This document shows, piece by piece, positions 1 through 11,114 of a stretch of 64,000 bases of DNA. The stretch covers positions 219,549,741-219,613,740 of the forward strand of contig CM041465.1 of the NCBI GenBank assembly GCA_023213395.1. Reading direction: 5' to 3'. Every line of letters starts with the position of its first letter. Position 1 is the stretch's first letter. Both the position numbers and the translations under genes were made by a program. The DNA comes from Cycas panzhihuaensis (lineage: Eukaryota; Cycadophyta). Below the pieces are notes generated by a model, which was not told where the DNA came from, made no database searches, and saw only the letters and a list, made by a program, of their open reading frames with translations.

Positions 1-58
1 ACAAAAGTACTTACTAAAAATTAATTCACCAAGATTCATACCAAATTAGGGCTTAGAC

Positions 59-560
59 AATATATCCTTAAGGGGGGATGTATTAGCAAGGATAATTATA
101 GCATTTATTAGTGATAATTTCAAATTGTAGATTGAATCCCCATATTCACATTAAGGGGGGATGTTAACATGGTGATTAATGCTAAAACCACTTAATTAAA
201 ATTAAATGTGGTTTAGTTATTGTTAAGCTAAAAGGTGCAAATATTATAGAGGGTTGTAACCAATTGGGTGGGACGTACCATTTGGGAGGATTATACAGAA
301 CCCTAAAGTCCATTGTAAAATTATCCAATGATTATCAATGTAATTCAATAATGTATTGTCATGGGATTTCTATCAAAAGGTTTTCCCACATAATATTATA
401 TACTATGTACCTATGCTTTCTATTATTTACTTACTATATATGATCAAAATCCTACAGTTCAAAATACATGCATGTTTTATGTTTCTTCACATAACTAATA
501 CTGATACTTTGGCATTCTTGATGCTCCTATTAATATGTAGTGTTTGAGGTATATTTGTTA
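59..560 (+). mobile_element. Ty3-type polypurine tract and LTR start (partial)
   Basis: A purine tract TTAAGGGGGGA at 151-161 is followed directly by TGTTAACATGG, the arrangement of a polypurine tract abutting the TG start of a 3' LTR. The same TTAAGGGGGGATGT motif occurs 83 bases earlier (68-80), so the tract and LTR start look duplicated. Downstream there is an imperfect inverted repeat around 182-217. No LTR end, primer site or second LTR was found, so the element is incomplete. An alternative is an AT-rich non-autonomous element. Element type is inferred from the tract alone. Confidence 0.4.
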
Positions 561-589
561 TTTTGGTGGTTACTTGTAGTGATATTTGC

Positions 590-1860
590 ATATTCTCAAG
601 CTCTATTTCATTTAGTAATTCCTTTCTTTATGCTTCATCCTCCTTCGATGATTTTGCCTCTTGTGGTTTCTCATCTTGAATTGGTAACTCCATCTCTTTA
701 TTATTAAGTATAAAGACTTTATTTACTAGACATTTATGATTGCAACTTTATTTGGTATTGTAGTCAAAACATGTTCCTCTTTGAAGGTGTTCTACTTTGA
801 CAACCTATTTTCTATAGAACTACCTTCCTTTTGTTCCCTTAGAGAGATGGATCAACCTTGGTCTCTAATTATTTCTAATTAGGTTTGTTGCCTTGTCTTA
901 TAGGGTTAAAATAATCATCTCACCATATATAATTTTGGCATGTTTCCTGCAATTTTACCTCTTGCTAGAAGAACTACTTCCCTTAAAGTTCCTACATTTT
1001 GTGTTTTAAATCAAAATCTAATAGTTCCTTTTATACCTTCAATATATGTTTCTAATAATAAGTGTGAATTAAATTTTAATGTCATAATACTCTATAGATT
1101 TTCAAATTCTTCTATGTAGGATTGGATGGTACTAGTTTATTGTAGTGATACCAACTAATGGAAATAATCCCTACTCCAAGTGTTCTCATATTATTCTATT
1201 AATGAGGATTTTAGGAAATCCTAATTATAGTGATTTATTCCATGATCATCCTTACTCCACTAATGAAAACTATTTGATGCTTTTCAATATAGATGAAGGG
1301 GAATTAGCAATATGTTGTCTTCTTCAAATCCTTGTTGCATTTTAAAATATAGATCCAACTTTGAATATTCTTTTATTTATCTTGGTTAATTTTTTCCAAA
1401 AGGAATTTAGAATTCTTGGGACTATGGTTAGGTCTAATTTTCCTATCCTCTCCTTCATTTTCAAGGTAAGAACTATCCTCATTATTAAAGGATCTTACAT
1501 CATCCTTCTTGTTGTTAGATTCAGGCTTTAATAATCCTTACACGACCTTATGCATAAGGTCAAATTTTCTTTGAACTTCTTAATTTTAAATTTCTATTTC
1601 TACCCTTAATATATCAAGTTGAGTTACTACTTTATTCTTGATTTGGTTGTGCATGTTAACTATTTTTTTGTTTAAAGTATCCACTCTTTGAGTAGTGTCT
1701 TCTATTATTACCAAATGGTGGTTCACCATCTTGCCTAATATAAGTCTCTTCTCAGATCTTAATTCCTTTCTAAGAAAAACAAATTTACCCTTTTTTGCAC
1801 TAAGGTAACTTTGATAATTTTTACTTGGATTCTTGTTTACATTGTACTACTTGTGGGGGA
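590..1860 (-). pseudogene. Ty3/gypsy gag relic with degenerate zinc knuckle
   Basis: Read on the minus strand, this is a decayed gag. From N to C it shows a charged, probably coiled-coil part (about 1860-1560), a capsid-like part (about 1350-1000) and a segment reading YIEGIKGTIRF followed by TLREVVLLAR, which matches the C-terminal signature of the Retrotrans_gag family. Then comes a degenerate CCHC knuckle around 690-790 (CFDYNTK, SCNHKC) followed by an acidic linker. The same knuckle-linker order occurs in the gypsy gag at 60350-60972, which supports the call. Stops and frameshifts are frequent. Downstream protease and polymerase are absent, so this is a truncated fragment. Confidence 0.6.
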
Positions 1861-2286
1861 AAAAAAAATCCAATAGTTTATGGCTTTTGACTAGTAATTT
1901 TCTAAATGCATAATTATGGGAATTTCAAAATTTTAAAGTGTATAAGCAAATTCTAATTAAAGAATTTAATTTTTTTATCAAGAATTTTAATTTTTTATCA
2001 AGAATTTTATTTTTTTGTTTTGATGAAATGGGTGTTTGACTACTAAAAACCTTGATTTCCATTTTAAATAGCCTCAATAGTAAGACACTAATACTACTTA
2101 CAGGAATTCCAATGGAGATTCATAACCAATTAATAGAAACATACATATTCCAAGTTATTTTATAGAGCATATCTAAATATACCACACAATATTATGATGA
2201 GTAAAATAATAGATCTCAAACATTCACTAAAAATACTTATTATAGAAATAATAATTGCAGCTTGATTTTATTTATAATAGAGTCAA
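1861..2286. other. AT-rich spacer, nothing recognised
   Basis: The stretch has A/T homopolymer runs and a short direct repeat (ATCAAGAATTTTAATTTTTT around 1977-2000). No coding signature, LTR boundary or RNA gene was seen. It separates the gypsy gag relic from the poly(A) end of the LINE. Confidence 0.5.
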
Positions 2287-2534
2287 ATTCCCTTTTTTTT
2301 TTTTTATATGGTTTAAATAAATGAGGGGATTTAAAAGGGGACCCTAACCCTCTACCAAATCAGCTACAAAGATTTGCTATGACAAGCCCATGGCCTAACT
2401 CCCCAGAGAACCTAGACCTAGCACAAAATTATTGTTAACCATCCCCAACCATGACAAGCCTAGTGGCTAGCTCTGTAAATCAAAACGATCTAGTTCCATT
2501 GCTATCCAGTGGCCAACTCTGAGAATCAGCTAGA

Positions 2535-3012
2535 ACTTATGCCTCCTAAGTCTTTCCTAACCAAATGTATAATCTCATTAGGGAAATTGTCCCTCCAAAC
2601 CTCATCCATTCTAAATTGAACCCTCTAGTTAACCAAATGGTCAGCTACCATATTTCCTTCCCTATATGTATGGACCACCTGAACATTTTCTCTCCTTTGG
2701 AGAGACTCCTTAACATTATTAATCATGGCCATGTGCTTCTAATCTAGGTCCACTTCCCCTTTGATCAATTTTATAACATTTAATAAATCCCCTTCCATAA
2801 TGACTCTCAGAATCCCCTCACGGGATATCAAATCCATGACTTTGCATATCGCTTCAAGCTTAGCTTGGTGATTTGTCTAAATGCCATAATAATCAATGAA
2901 AGCCCAAAGAACCTTTCCTTCACCATTTCTGTATACCCCTCCACCTCCCGCCTCACCAGGGTTTCCTTTTGATACTCCATTGAATTTTACTTTAACCCAA
3001 TTCTTTAGAGGA
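2535..3012 (-). pseudogene. LINE-borne RNase H (RVT_3 type)
   Basis: The minus strand reads WVKVKFNGVSKGNPGEAGGG, the beginning of a plant RNase H (usual form N-x-D-G-A-S-x-G-N-P-G), with the catalytic Asp changed to Asn. It is followed by HQAKLEAICKVMDL (holding the catalytic Glu, LEA), RVIMEGDLLNVIKLIKGE (third acidic residue) and TYREGNMVADHLVN at the C-terminus (the A-D-xL landmark). One stop lies near 2880. Such domains sit at the C-terminus of many plant L1 elements. It lies just upstream (in element orientation) of the poly(A) tail. Confidence 0.8.
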
Positions 3013-3329
3013 GGGCACCATATACACTACCTCTTTGGCTCCATAATCATTTTGGGGTTCTTATTACACCACTTTTCCACAATCTTCCTTTCCTTAGGGG
3101 AGATAAAGATTTCTTCCTTCTCCTTTAAGGTCTTTTTTAGAGCAATAATAATCATCCTAAATAGCTTTAATTCATTCATACATTTGTCTTGAAAAATATG
3201 CCTATTCCTTTCTTTCCAAATATTCTACACTAGCATAAGTAGAGATGTTAATCAAAAGAACCTTAGAGTATTAGTCCTAAATGGGCAAGACTAGGTGTAA
3301 ACTAATTCCTTCATAATTCTAGATAAAAC

Positions 3330-4300
3330 CTATTCAACCCCAAAGATGCTCTACATCTTTTTCCACACCCCCTTGTTGTAGGAGCACTGCAACAATATGT
3401 GATCAAGGGACTCCTCCTCTTGTCAGCAAAGGATACATTTGTTCATCAGCGAGAATCCTCTTTTCCTTAAATTATCTAAGGTTAATATTTTATTCTTAAG
3501 ATAAAGCCACTAGAAGATAGCAACCTTAGGGATTAACCCCATTTTCCATACTCCCCCAAGTAGCTTGTTTTCATTTATACCTTTCTCTAAGATCAAGAAC
3601 ATATAACTAGATCTCATAGAATATTCCCCAGAAGGGGAAGCAAGCCATACCAGGGAGTCTTCCTTGGGAAATCTAGGAATATAATTTTTATTTAGCTCAT
3701 TCCTAAGGGCTGCAACTTGTTCCTCTATTGCACATTCAAGAGGAATGTCTTGAAAACATTTCTAGTTCTTTGAATCCCCATAAACCTCCTAGTAGCTCTT
3801 AACATTTCTACTATAGAGCCTTTCACAGATATCATGAATAAGAGCAAAGACTAATCTCTTATTTAGTTAGGGATGACCACACCAGATATCCTCCTAGAAG
3901 TCAATTGACTTACCATCCCCCAAATATCACTAAGCCCCTAACACAAGCATCTTCCTTGTATAAGCTAAACTCCTCTAAATTATAGATCCCAACTTCCTTG
4001 GAATGTTGTGCTTCATGTACTATTTATCTCTAATATATTTCTGAGCAACAATCATACACTAATACCTCTCCTCCTCTTTTGCTAGACTCCAACCCAACTT
4101 AGCCACTAGGGCTTTATTGAAATAGGCTATATCCTTGACATTTAGCCCACCTACCCATTTGGGGAGACAAGATTTCTCCCAAGACACTAGATGAATTCTA
4201 TCCTTTTCCTCAGCCTTAGACCATAAGAACCTTTTTTTAATAGATTTAAGAATATATATAACCTTCCCTAGACATATGAATAGAGACATCATATAGCTTG
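3330..4300 (-). pseudogene. LINE connection and zf-RVT zinc-binding region
   Basis: Minus-strand translation gives a post-RT segment (IHLVSWEKSCLPKWVGGLNV, about 4140-4200) typical of plant LINEs: the 'W..vc.pk..GGLGv' landmark. Further on comes KCILC followed by QEEESLDHILLQC and GVW around 3360-3440, the Cys-x2-Cys ... His ... Cys pattern of the zf-RVT domain. The zinc ligands survive, but frames are broken between the two parts. It links the RT to the terminal RNase H of the same LINE. Confidence 0.75.
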
Positions 4301-4388
4301 GTATATTCTAAAGGGAAGATGCTAGTAATTGAAGTTTTCCTACCTAACTCAATAAGGCCCCCTTCCATCTTGCTAATTTCCTTTAAAC

Positions 4389-5330
4389 CTAGTTGATTAT
4401 TGGGTTCCAGAGGTCCTTCTCCATTCTACCTACAAATACAAGCATGCCAAGATACAAAGTAGGAAGTTTACTGGTAAGCATTTCTAGGATCCTACTAATA
4501 ACTCTCTGAGTCTTGTCCAAAGTATTTAGAAAAAATACACTACTCTTATTTAGGTTGATCTTTTGATTCATTTCTACCTCAAACCTTTCAAGCTCAGCTT
4601 TTATAGCTATGGATTCCTTTATGGAGACCCTACCCAACAAAATATTACCATCCATAAAGTGTCGATGAACAACATTGTCTACACCTGAAGTGGGCTTAAG
4701 GCCCATAATCTTCTGACTTTTCCTAGCCTCATCCATAGACCTACCCATCAATTCAGCCATGATGATGAATATATATAGGGCTAAAGGATCCCCTTATCTC
4801 AAATCTCTAAATCCTGGGAAAAAAGATGAAGAACTGCCATTAACTATCATGGAGAAACCCAACTTTTAGATATAATTATTTATCTAATTTCTCCACCGAT
4901 CACTAAAGTTGAAAGGTCTACTGCACTGTATCAGGCACCCCCACGATACCCTATCATATGCCTTGGAGAGGTTAATCTTAATAATCATACTAGATTCCTT
5001 CCTCTAAGAAGTCGAATGGACTATTTCATGAACCACAATGATTCCATCGAAGATCTGCCTACCTTTTACAAAACCATCCTGGTTGGGAGCTATAATCAAA
5101 GACAGAACTTCCTTTAGCCTATTAGCTAGAATCTTGGCCAAGATTTTATACTTCACATTACATAAGCTGATAGGTCTAAAATCCTCCATTCTTTTTGCAT
5201 TATCTTTCTTCAAAATTAAAACTAGGAAAGTGGCCTACCATTCTTTAAAGTTTTGAAGCTAGTGTTCTAACATTTTCAAGTCACTATTCTGAGCTATGGA
5301 GTAACCATTCACCATTCTAAAAGGGCACAA
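4389..5330 (-). pseudogene. LINE reverse transcriptase, inactivated
   Basis: The frame fragments read NAKRMEDFRPISLCNVKYKI (RT fingers), APNQDGFVKGRQIFDG, INLSKAYDRVSW and later YLGMLVFVGR, all standard landmarks of plant LINE reverse transcriptases in the right order. In motif A the usual L-D-x-x-K-A-Y-D has become INLSKAYD, so the catalytic Asp is Asn. Motif C, normally F-A-D-D, reads HFMDGN near 4665, losing the second Asp. Several internal stops lie between about 4800 and 5000. The product would have copied the element's own RNA at nicked target DNA; this copy cannot. Confidence 0.85.
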
Positions 5331-5412
5331 AGTTTTTTTTTTCCCCTTTTTTCTTTATTTTTTTCCTTTTTTTAATGGAGGTTGGGGTGGGGGGGGGGGG
5401 GGGGGGGGGGAG
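5331..5412. repeat. Homopolymer tract: T/C-rich then 22 consecutive G
   Basis: Runs of T interrupted by C lead into GGTTGGGGT and an uninterrupted run of 22 G (5389-5410). It marks the 5' truncation point of the LINE. Such a G-run could form quadruplexes, and its length in any assembly is unreliable. Confidence 0.9.
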
Positions 5413-5840
5413 GGGAAGAGAAAAATGGAAGAATATTTGGAGGAAAGGTGCAAGAAAACAAAATGAATAGGTCAAATCACTCCTCTTAAAAAACAGAGTA
5501 AGAGGAAGAATGAGAACATCCTAAAACTAAGGTTTGAAGATCTCTAGCATATTCATATGCATTTTGAGCAAGAAAAATAGATGCCCTAGCATTCCATTGT
5601 AAAGGACTAGTCATTTGAATGGTTTAAGCAATGTAAATGATCCTCGTTGCATTCCAACAATAGAAAAAGGAGCATTCCCACCACATTGAGCATTCCATAA
5701 TATTCCAACAAAAGGCTTAAGAGTGTTTCCATATGCCATAATATTTTTTAGTGTTCCAATAAATATTTTGGTGAGTATTTCACTCATTCCAATGTTATCA
5801 AATAATAAATAGTAAGTATTCCATTTGATTTAACTATTTC
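5413..5840. other. Left flank of Copia-A, with scattered CATTCCA motifs
   Basis: No coding signature. The motif CATTCC(A) recurs several times (around 5590, 5650, 5675, 5690, 5785, 5818), and related forms appear in the right flank after 29068 (also as GGAATGG near 30015-30110). The stretch ends with ATTTC (5836-5840), the left copy of the Copia-A target duplication. Confidence 0.5.
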
Positions 5841-6064
5841 TATAGGAATTTGAATGAAAATTACTTAATGATCTTACATTGATAATAATGCTAGTAAATA
5901 CAAAAAGAGTCTTTTAGCATGTGTGATAGGTGTCTTACATGTAATAAGACATCCAACATGAATGACAAATGTTCAACATACAAAGAGAGGAAAAGGGTAC
6001 ATGACCCTCAACTACTAGAAGCTAAACTCAGGTTTATAACTTAAGAATAAACATTATTCCTAAA
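5841..6064 (-). repeat. 3' LTR of Copia-A
   Basis: This 224-bp sequence aligns along its whole length with 28843-29067, including the shared stretch around 5904-5923. By eye the identity is roughly 85 percent. The minus-strand start, TTTAGGAATAATG, has lost the canonical TG. Just upstream in element orientation is TATGGGGGAG, a polypurine tract (about 6064-6075). Confidence 0.88.
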
Positions 6065-6484
6065 ACTCCCCCATAATGTTTATTCTCTCTTCATTGCTCC
6101 AATTTAGCCTCTAAATTACTGAAACTTTTGCTTTCCAAGTGGTTTGGTAAAGACATATAATAGTTCTTTGCCACTTAGAGAGTATAGTAACTCAATCTCC
6201 TTTTGTTGCATATTTCTCTAATAAATTGATGGTGTAGCTCTATATGTTTGGTTCCAATATGAAACACTGCATTTTTGGTCATCTTAATGGTTCTCTAATT
6301 GTTACATAATATTGAAGTAGGAGACAATTATGCTTAATTTAACTCTTCTAATATTTTTTTGAGCTAGATGACCTCACATGAGGTGTTTACAACAATTTTA
6401 TATTCAAGCTTCTATTAATAACAACATTATTATGGGTTATTTCTTATTATACTAAGAGATGATGCTTATGTCTAGACTAAAGTA
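6065..6484 (-). pseudogene. Copia-A RNase H, C-terminal half
   Basis: Minus-strand fragments read YYFSLDISIIS, TSCEVI and LKKI in broken frames, then TKHIELHHQFI-like remains, and SGKELLYVFTKPLGKQKFQ. The last is the well-known copia RNase H ending (usually A-D-I-F-T-K-P-L). The N-terminal half, ending in DRKSIFG, lies at 25443-25560, directly beyond the nested element. Joining the two restores the D-R-K-S-x-S-G-Y-x-F-S-L order, which proves that the 19 kb between was inserted here. Stops are frequent. Confidence 0.85.
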
Positions 6485-6489
6485 ATAAT
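6485..6489. repeat. Target-site duplication of the Tat element (left copy)
   Basis: ATAAT here and ATAAC at 25438-25442 immediately flank the outer ends of the 3.1-kb LTRs. Four of five bases match; the difference is one transition. Five bases is the normal Ty3/gypsy target duplication. Confidence 0.75.
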
Positions 6490-9400
6490 TGGAATCGTGT
6501 CTATGGAATGGTAACTACACCTGATTAGGATTAGGTTGGTCAATGGAAGGCTCCAGAATATACAGCCAATCCAACAAGTAAGAGAAATCACCCACACAGG
6601 GCGTTCGTGCATTATGCAGGTTCAGGACCCACGAATGACACACAACTCCTCTCTGGGTAACTCAGTTTTGGTTTTGGGGTTAGCACGAGGGAGGGATATC
6701 CTCAGTTTCCTAAGTAACCTCAAGATATAGGTCTTCCTACCCTTGGATGGCCAGAAGGGAAGGGGAAGACCAAACGAGGAATAGGTCCTCATGGGAAATG
6801 AAGAGATGCTAACAGAATATATGTGGGCAAGTGACATGGGAGGTACACACTTGCAAGGATGGTATTGGATAACCACCTAATGCACGAGACCAACCCAAAG
6901 GAAAAGATGTCAAGATTGTTTAGTTAATGTGGGTGTAATGGAGTTAGAGAAGGATGCACTAGGGGACAAATCCTCCTTAGGTTGACCCACCTAAAGTGAG
7001 TTTAGGAGAATAAAGGATGATGGTAAAACAAGCTTTCACCGTCCCACGTGTGAAGGGTTCAACCTCCAATGTGTGTTGGTGAAATGATATCTAACTAGTT
7101 GTATGTGTAAACAATAGACAAAGAAATTGTATATAAATAACAAATATACTCTCATCTACTCTCAAATGTAAGTCCTCACTCTCTTTTCTCTTTAAACAAG
7201 AGAAAAGGGAATGAAGAAGGCAAACCAATCAAGCATAAACATGCATGCCAAAGATGCAAAGCCTAAAGGGGTTGTATGCAACTGAACGAAAAGAGGGAGG
7301 GTATAGTTCCTATCTCATGCTCTTTCTTAAGAATGCAAATGTAGCATGCATGCAAACGATAGATGCAAATTAGTTCTTTTTCTCTTTTCCATTTATGTTT
7401 TGATTATGTAAGCAAATAGTCTTAAAAAAATAATAAAAGGGGAAGAGCTATGGAGAGAGAAGGGTAGCGTACCTGGAGGGTTATACGGCTGAAACAATGA
7501 TGTTGTCTTACACTGCATTTATTTTTCCCTTTCCATTCCTAATACGTAGACAGCGTAGAGCTATAGCGTTGGGGTTCCCTTACCTTCCTCAAACTAAAAG
7601 GAAAAAGCCAAGGAAACAAAAGGAAAGACTACGCTAGAAATAGAAATGACCAGAGAAAATGAAGTAAGAGACGTACCAAATTAAAGTGATTCTTCTCTGT
7701 GAATGATGTGGAAAAACCTGCAATCAAAAAAGTACTCCACCCTTTCCCAAGGGGTTGCTAGAATGCCAAATGGATATATATATGTAGATGTAAAGTGCCC
7801 AAATTGTTGCAAGTAAAGCACTTTAATCAAAGTAAATCTCTAGCTAGGAAAACAACTTCCAATCTCCTCAATACAAGCAAGACAAGACAAAGGACCTAGA
7901 TGGTTAGCCTCAAATGGCTAAGCCTCCAATGTATATACCTCCATGTTGTCCCCAAGTGTATGAACAACAAATCGGAACAGCTTAGTAGTAGCTAACAGTG
8001 AAAGAAATAGGTAACTCAAGGTTTGTAAATACTGCCGACGTTGCAAATGTTGTAATGTGCAACGTTTTGTAGCTTTTGACTAAGTCAACACCCAAAGATA
8101 ATATGTGACACAACTAAGGGCTGGAATCTCTGCCCATGTGAGGTGCTCAGGTCTGGAACCAGCGCAGTAAGGGGCTACATACGCTGATACCAACAATGGC
8201 CTTCTTTTGAGAGCTCCCTAGTAGCTCAAGAAAGGCACAAGAGAGGAGGAGGAAAAGGGGAGAAGGGGGTTTCCCTTGAGGAGCATGCCTAGTTGGGTGC
8301 GGAACTACCTTAGCTCCTTTCTCTCACCCTTTTAAGGCCTCTCCTCATAGCCTCCTTAGAGAAACTAGAAGAGAGCAAGAAGGTAGGGGGATAGATAAGG
8401 AAGGATGGAGGGGATGCCTCCTGTATGTGATGGAAAAACTATGAAAAGAAAAAGTATACAAGGTAATCCAATCTCTTTTAGGGAAGCTAAGAGGAACAAA
8501 ATGGAATAAATATGAAGTGGTACCTACTATGGATAGATTGGTGGTAGGTCTACTTGAGAAAATGACAAAAAAGGACAGTTCTATGAAGCTTGTAGGTGTA
8601 TCCCTACAAAAGCTATGAAACCTAAAGAGAAGCTTCATGAAACCTTATGGTTATGCATGGAGGTGAGACTTGGAGCATATCCTTGCTTGGAGAAGCTTAT
8701 TTTTTAGCCTGCTACTGCGGATCTGAGCTGGAGAAGGCAAATATCAGGCTAGGACACAGGTATCTCAGATGTTGCAGGGCATTCCTACAAAAAATTGCCT
8801 GTGAAAGTAGGAGAAGAGAGGAGAATATATGGAAGAAGAAAAGGAAAATGAAGCTTTTAGGTTTTATACCTAACCCTAGCTTGATTAGATGATTAAGGTT
8901 AGGCTAGGACTCGGGGGATGACTAAGCCACATGGTAATTTCGTGAAAAATGTAAAAATTACCATGATAGATTTAAAAAAATGATTTGTGGCAGTCGCCCC
9001 ATGACAAACTTCGTGGTACCACGACATTTACCGTAGTGTGATGACAGAATGCAAAATAAAATGAAAAAAGAGAGCTAGGAGCCCTAAAAGAGGGTGCCCC
9101 AGGCCTAGGAAGGGCTGACCCCCCATCTAGGTGGTTGGGGATAGTCATAGTGAGGAAATGACCTAGACCAGATGGGGCACCGGAGAGATAGGATTCCCAC
9201 GATGTCAACAAGTAGGTAAAAGATGCCAATCACTCCTAGTGAGGTGTTAGGAGCTCTGATGTAGTGATGAGGGTGTGAACAGATCATACAAGATAAGCAA
9301 CACTTAAGACAACATGGACGTGCATAGGAGGGTTATGGAGTGCCATGGGGATGCATGTCTTGTGGATCACCATAGGCTAAAATAGTATCAGGCAATATAA

Positions 9401-9568
9401 CCAAGCAACAGATGCAAAATGATCATTCAAATGTATCAGTCAATCATGCAGTGAAAATAGATGCTTCGATTTACCTTTCTAGAGAAGTGACAAAGGCAAA
9501 GGATAGAAGCATACCTGCACTTACATGAGTTGACTTGCCAAAAACCTATTCCTAGTAGCTGGGAAACA
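6490..9568 (-). repeat. 3' LTR of the Tat-like element
   Basis: It aligns with 22320-25437 from TGGAATCG to GGGAAACA on the plus strand, that is TGTTTCCC to ...TTCCA on the element strand. Short open frames inside it are not conserved as proteins between the two LTRs, so I regard it as non-coding. Small indels distinguish the copies, for example an insertion at 24860-24895 relative to 9010-9020. No separate gene is supported in these 3 kb. Confidence 0.9.
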
Positions 9569-9582
9569 CTGCCCCCTTGGCA
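9569..9582 (-). promoter_or_regulatory. Polypurine tract of the Tat-like element
   Basis: On the element strand CCAAGGGGGCAG directly precedes TGTTTCCC, the start of the 3' LTR. This is the expected position and composition for the plus-strand primer of reverse transcription. Confidence 0.75.
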
Positions 9583-9989
9583 GCGGAGCCTCACAGCTCA
9601 GAGGCATAATGTGACGATGAATGCTGGCAACACAATGTTAGTAGCATATGTTTATATATGAACAAACATAATAATGGTTTGAGCCAAGGGTGACAGCGAG
9701 TGTTGTGGAAGAACGTGTGGGTGTCGAGGCAAAGATGAGACAACATAGGGGCGGCCTATGTATCGTCGTATAGATAATAGGTAATGATAGCAGATGAGGG
9801 GGATGCCCCCATCACAAGAATACAAGGGAAGGGTGGTGAAGACCACACATAGGATCAGACAAATATCATGAACAAAGTGCTATATACAGACACAAGTCAA
9901 GAGTAGTGAGAGTTGTGTGTGAAGGAAGATGCTCAGAGTAGAGTAAAGAAACAAACTTGGTGGTTGTCATAGTTTAACCTCATTAGCAA
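9583..9989. other. Tat 3' spacer, nothing recognised
   Basis: The spacer lies between the polypurine tract and the duplicated RNase H module. I see no coding motif in it. Confidence 0.5.
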
Positions 9990-10099
9990 CTGATTTTTAG
10001 AGGTACAAATAAATCACGATGTGGAGGACAAGGTGACCCGAGACTTAGGTGCTTGAACGACCAACAAGCCTCTCAAGGTGGGTCGATAAGGAGAGGAAG

Positions 10100-10499
10100 T
10101 CGATGCTCAAGGACGAGACAAACTAAGCTGTCTGCCTTGGTGTTGAGAGCCCGAGGAATGTGTTGGATGTCAATGGATGGAAAATAAGCCAACAGGGATC
10201 TGGCAGTCAAGATGAGGGCTCTCAGGCGTGGGCACTGCACCTAAAGACTTAGGTGAGATGGGACACCACAACTTAAGAGTCGCAGAAGAGAATGATGGGT
10301 CCATGGTGGAAGTAGAGCACATCGGTAAGGGCCTCAATAATAGCTGTGTACTCAGCTTCGTTATTGGTAGCCTCGGGAAGGAAGATCCTAGAATGTATAA
10401 AGTCGTATCCAGTGGGATCACAAAGAATCCATGCAGTGACGGAAGGGCCTGGGTTGCTGTGACTTCTACCATCAGTGAAAATGAGTAATGCCATGACAA
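10100..10499 (-). pseudogene. Extra (archaeal-type-like) RNase H, copy A
   Basis: Minus strand reads LLIFTDGRSHSNPGPSVTAW, then LPEATNNEAEYTAIIEAL and IILFCDS, and after a stop FPSIDIQHIPRALNTKAD. These are the four acidic landmarks of RNase H: Asp in TDG, Glu in AEY, Asp in CDS and Asp in KAD. All four are present. The form TDG-x-NPG with TNN-AEY is that of the additional RNase H (aRNH) known in plant Tat elements, distinct from the one joined to RT at 16790-17215. It lies downstream of integrase, in the first of two tandem modules. One stop (TAG, one transition from CAG) follows CDS. Whether it was ever expressed from the genomic RNA or separately is unknown. Confidence 0.8.
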
Positions 10500-11114
10500 A
10501 AGAAAGTGCTGACAGGATCAGTGGTTAAAAGAACTTGACCAAGTGAGACAGTCATAGGGCAGGCTTGAGTGGCTATCAATAAAGGTTGTGAAGGGCAGGA
10601 AGACCTAGAGATGAGGCTACCCAAGGGTGGAGGAGACTATCCAGTAGACGGGAAAGAACCAACAGCAAAAAGACCCCTCTAGGGGTGCCAAAGGTTGCTT
10701 AAGGAAGCGAAGTGCGGTCTCGAGTAAGGGGACGCTTCCTTTCGGAGCCCCTAAGGTGAAAAAGGGAAATAAAAATGGGTTTAGGATGGTGAAACGAGCC
10801 AAATGAGTATAAACTTGAGTATATATGGAGGTAGCACACAAAACAAGACAGAAGGGGCCTCGCAGGGCCAAGGAGGAGGTACCATAAATGCACTTGAAAG
10901 GGTAAGGAGAAAAGAGAGCCATGCAAGCGAAATAAGAGATAGACCCAGAAGGCAAAGGTGATCAGGGAAGAGGGATGATCCCAAGGTCTATCATGGTGAG
11001 TGAAATAGTTTCAGAGCTGCGAATAGATCACAATATGAAGTACAAGATGACTTAAGACTTGGGCACCTAGGCGACTAGATAAGTCTCTCAAGGTGGGTCA
11101 CTAAGAAGAGGGAG

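Larger units (their letters stand above)
2287..5330 (-). mobile_element. 5'-truncated plant LINE (L1-type non-LTR retrotransposon)
   Basis: On the minus strand the order is reverse transcriptase (5330-4389), connection and zinc-binding part (about 4300-3330) and RNase H (about 3012-2535). The element ends in a tract of about 14 T on the plus strand (from 2290), which is the poly(A) tail. RT, zf-RVT and C-terminal RNase H in this order are typical of plant L1-clade LINEs. Endonuclease and ORF1 are missing, and homology stops near 5330 next to a homopolymer region, as expected for 5' truncation during target-primed reverse transcription. I did not find convincing target-site duplications. Both core catalytic motifs of the RT are mutated, so the copy is dead. 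Confidence 0.85.

Noticed and set aside
6536-6876. Overlapping open frames at both LTR starts (also 22293-22747)
   Set aside because: They appear in both LTRs because the LTRs are copies, with inconsistent frames and lengths; likely untranslated LTR sequence.
8345-9846. Several 60-97 codon open frames in the 3' LTR of the Tat element and next to it
   Set aside because: The equivalent positions of the other LTR (24200-25300) do not keep them open, and no domain is visible.
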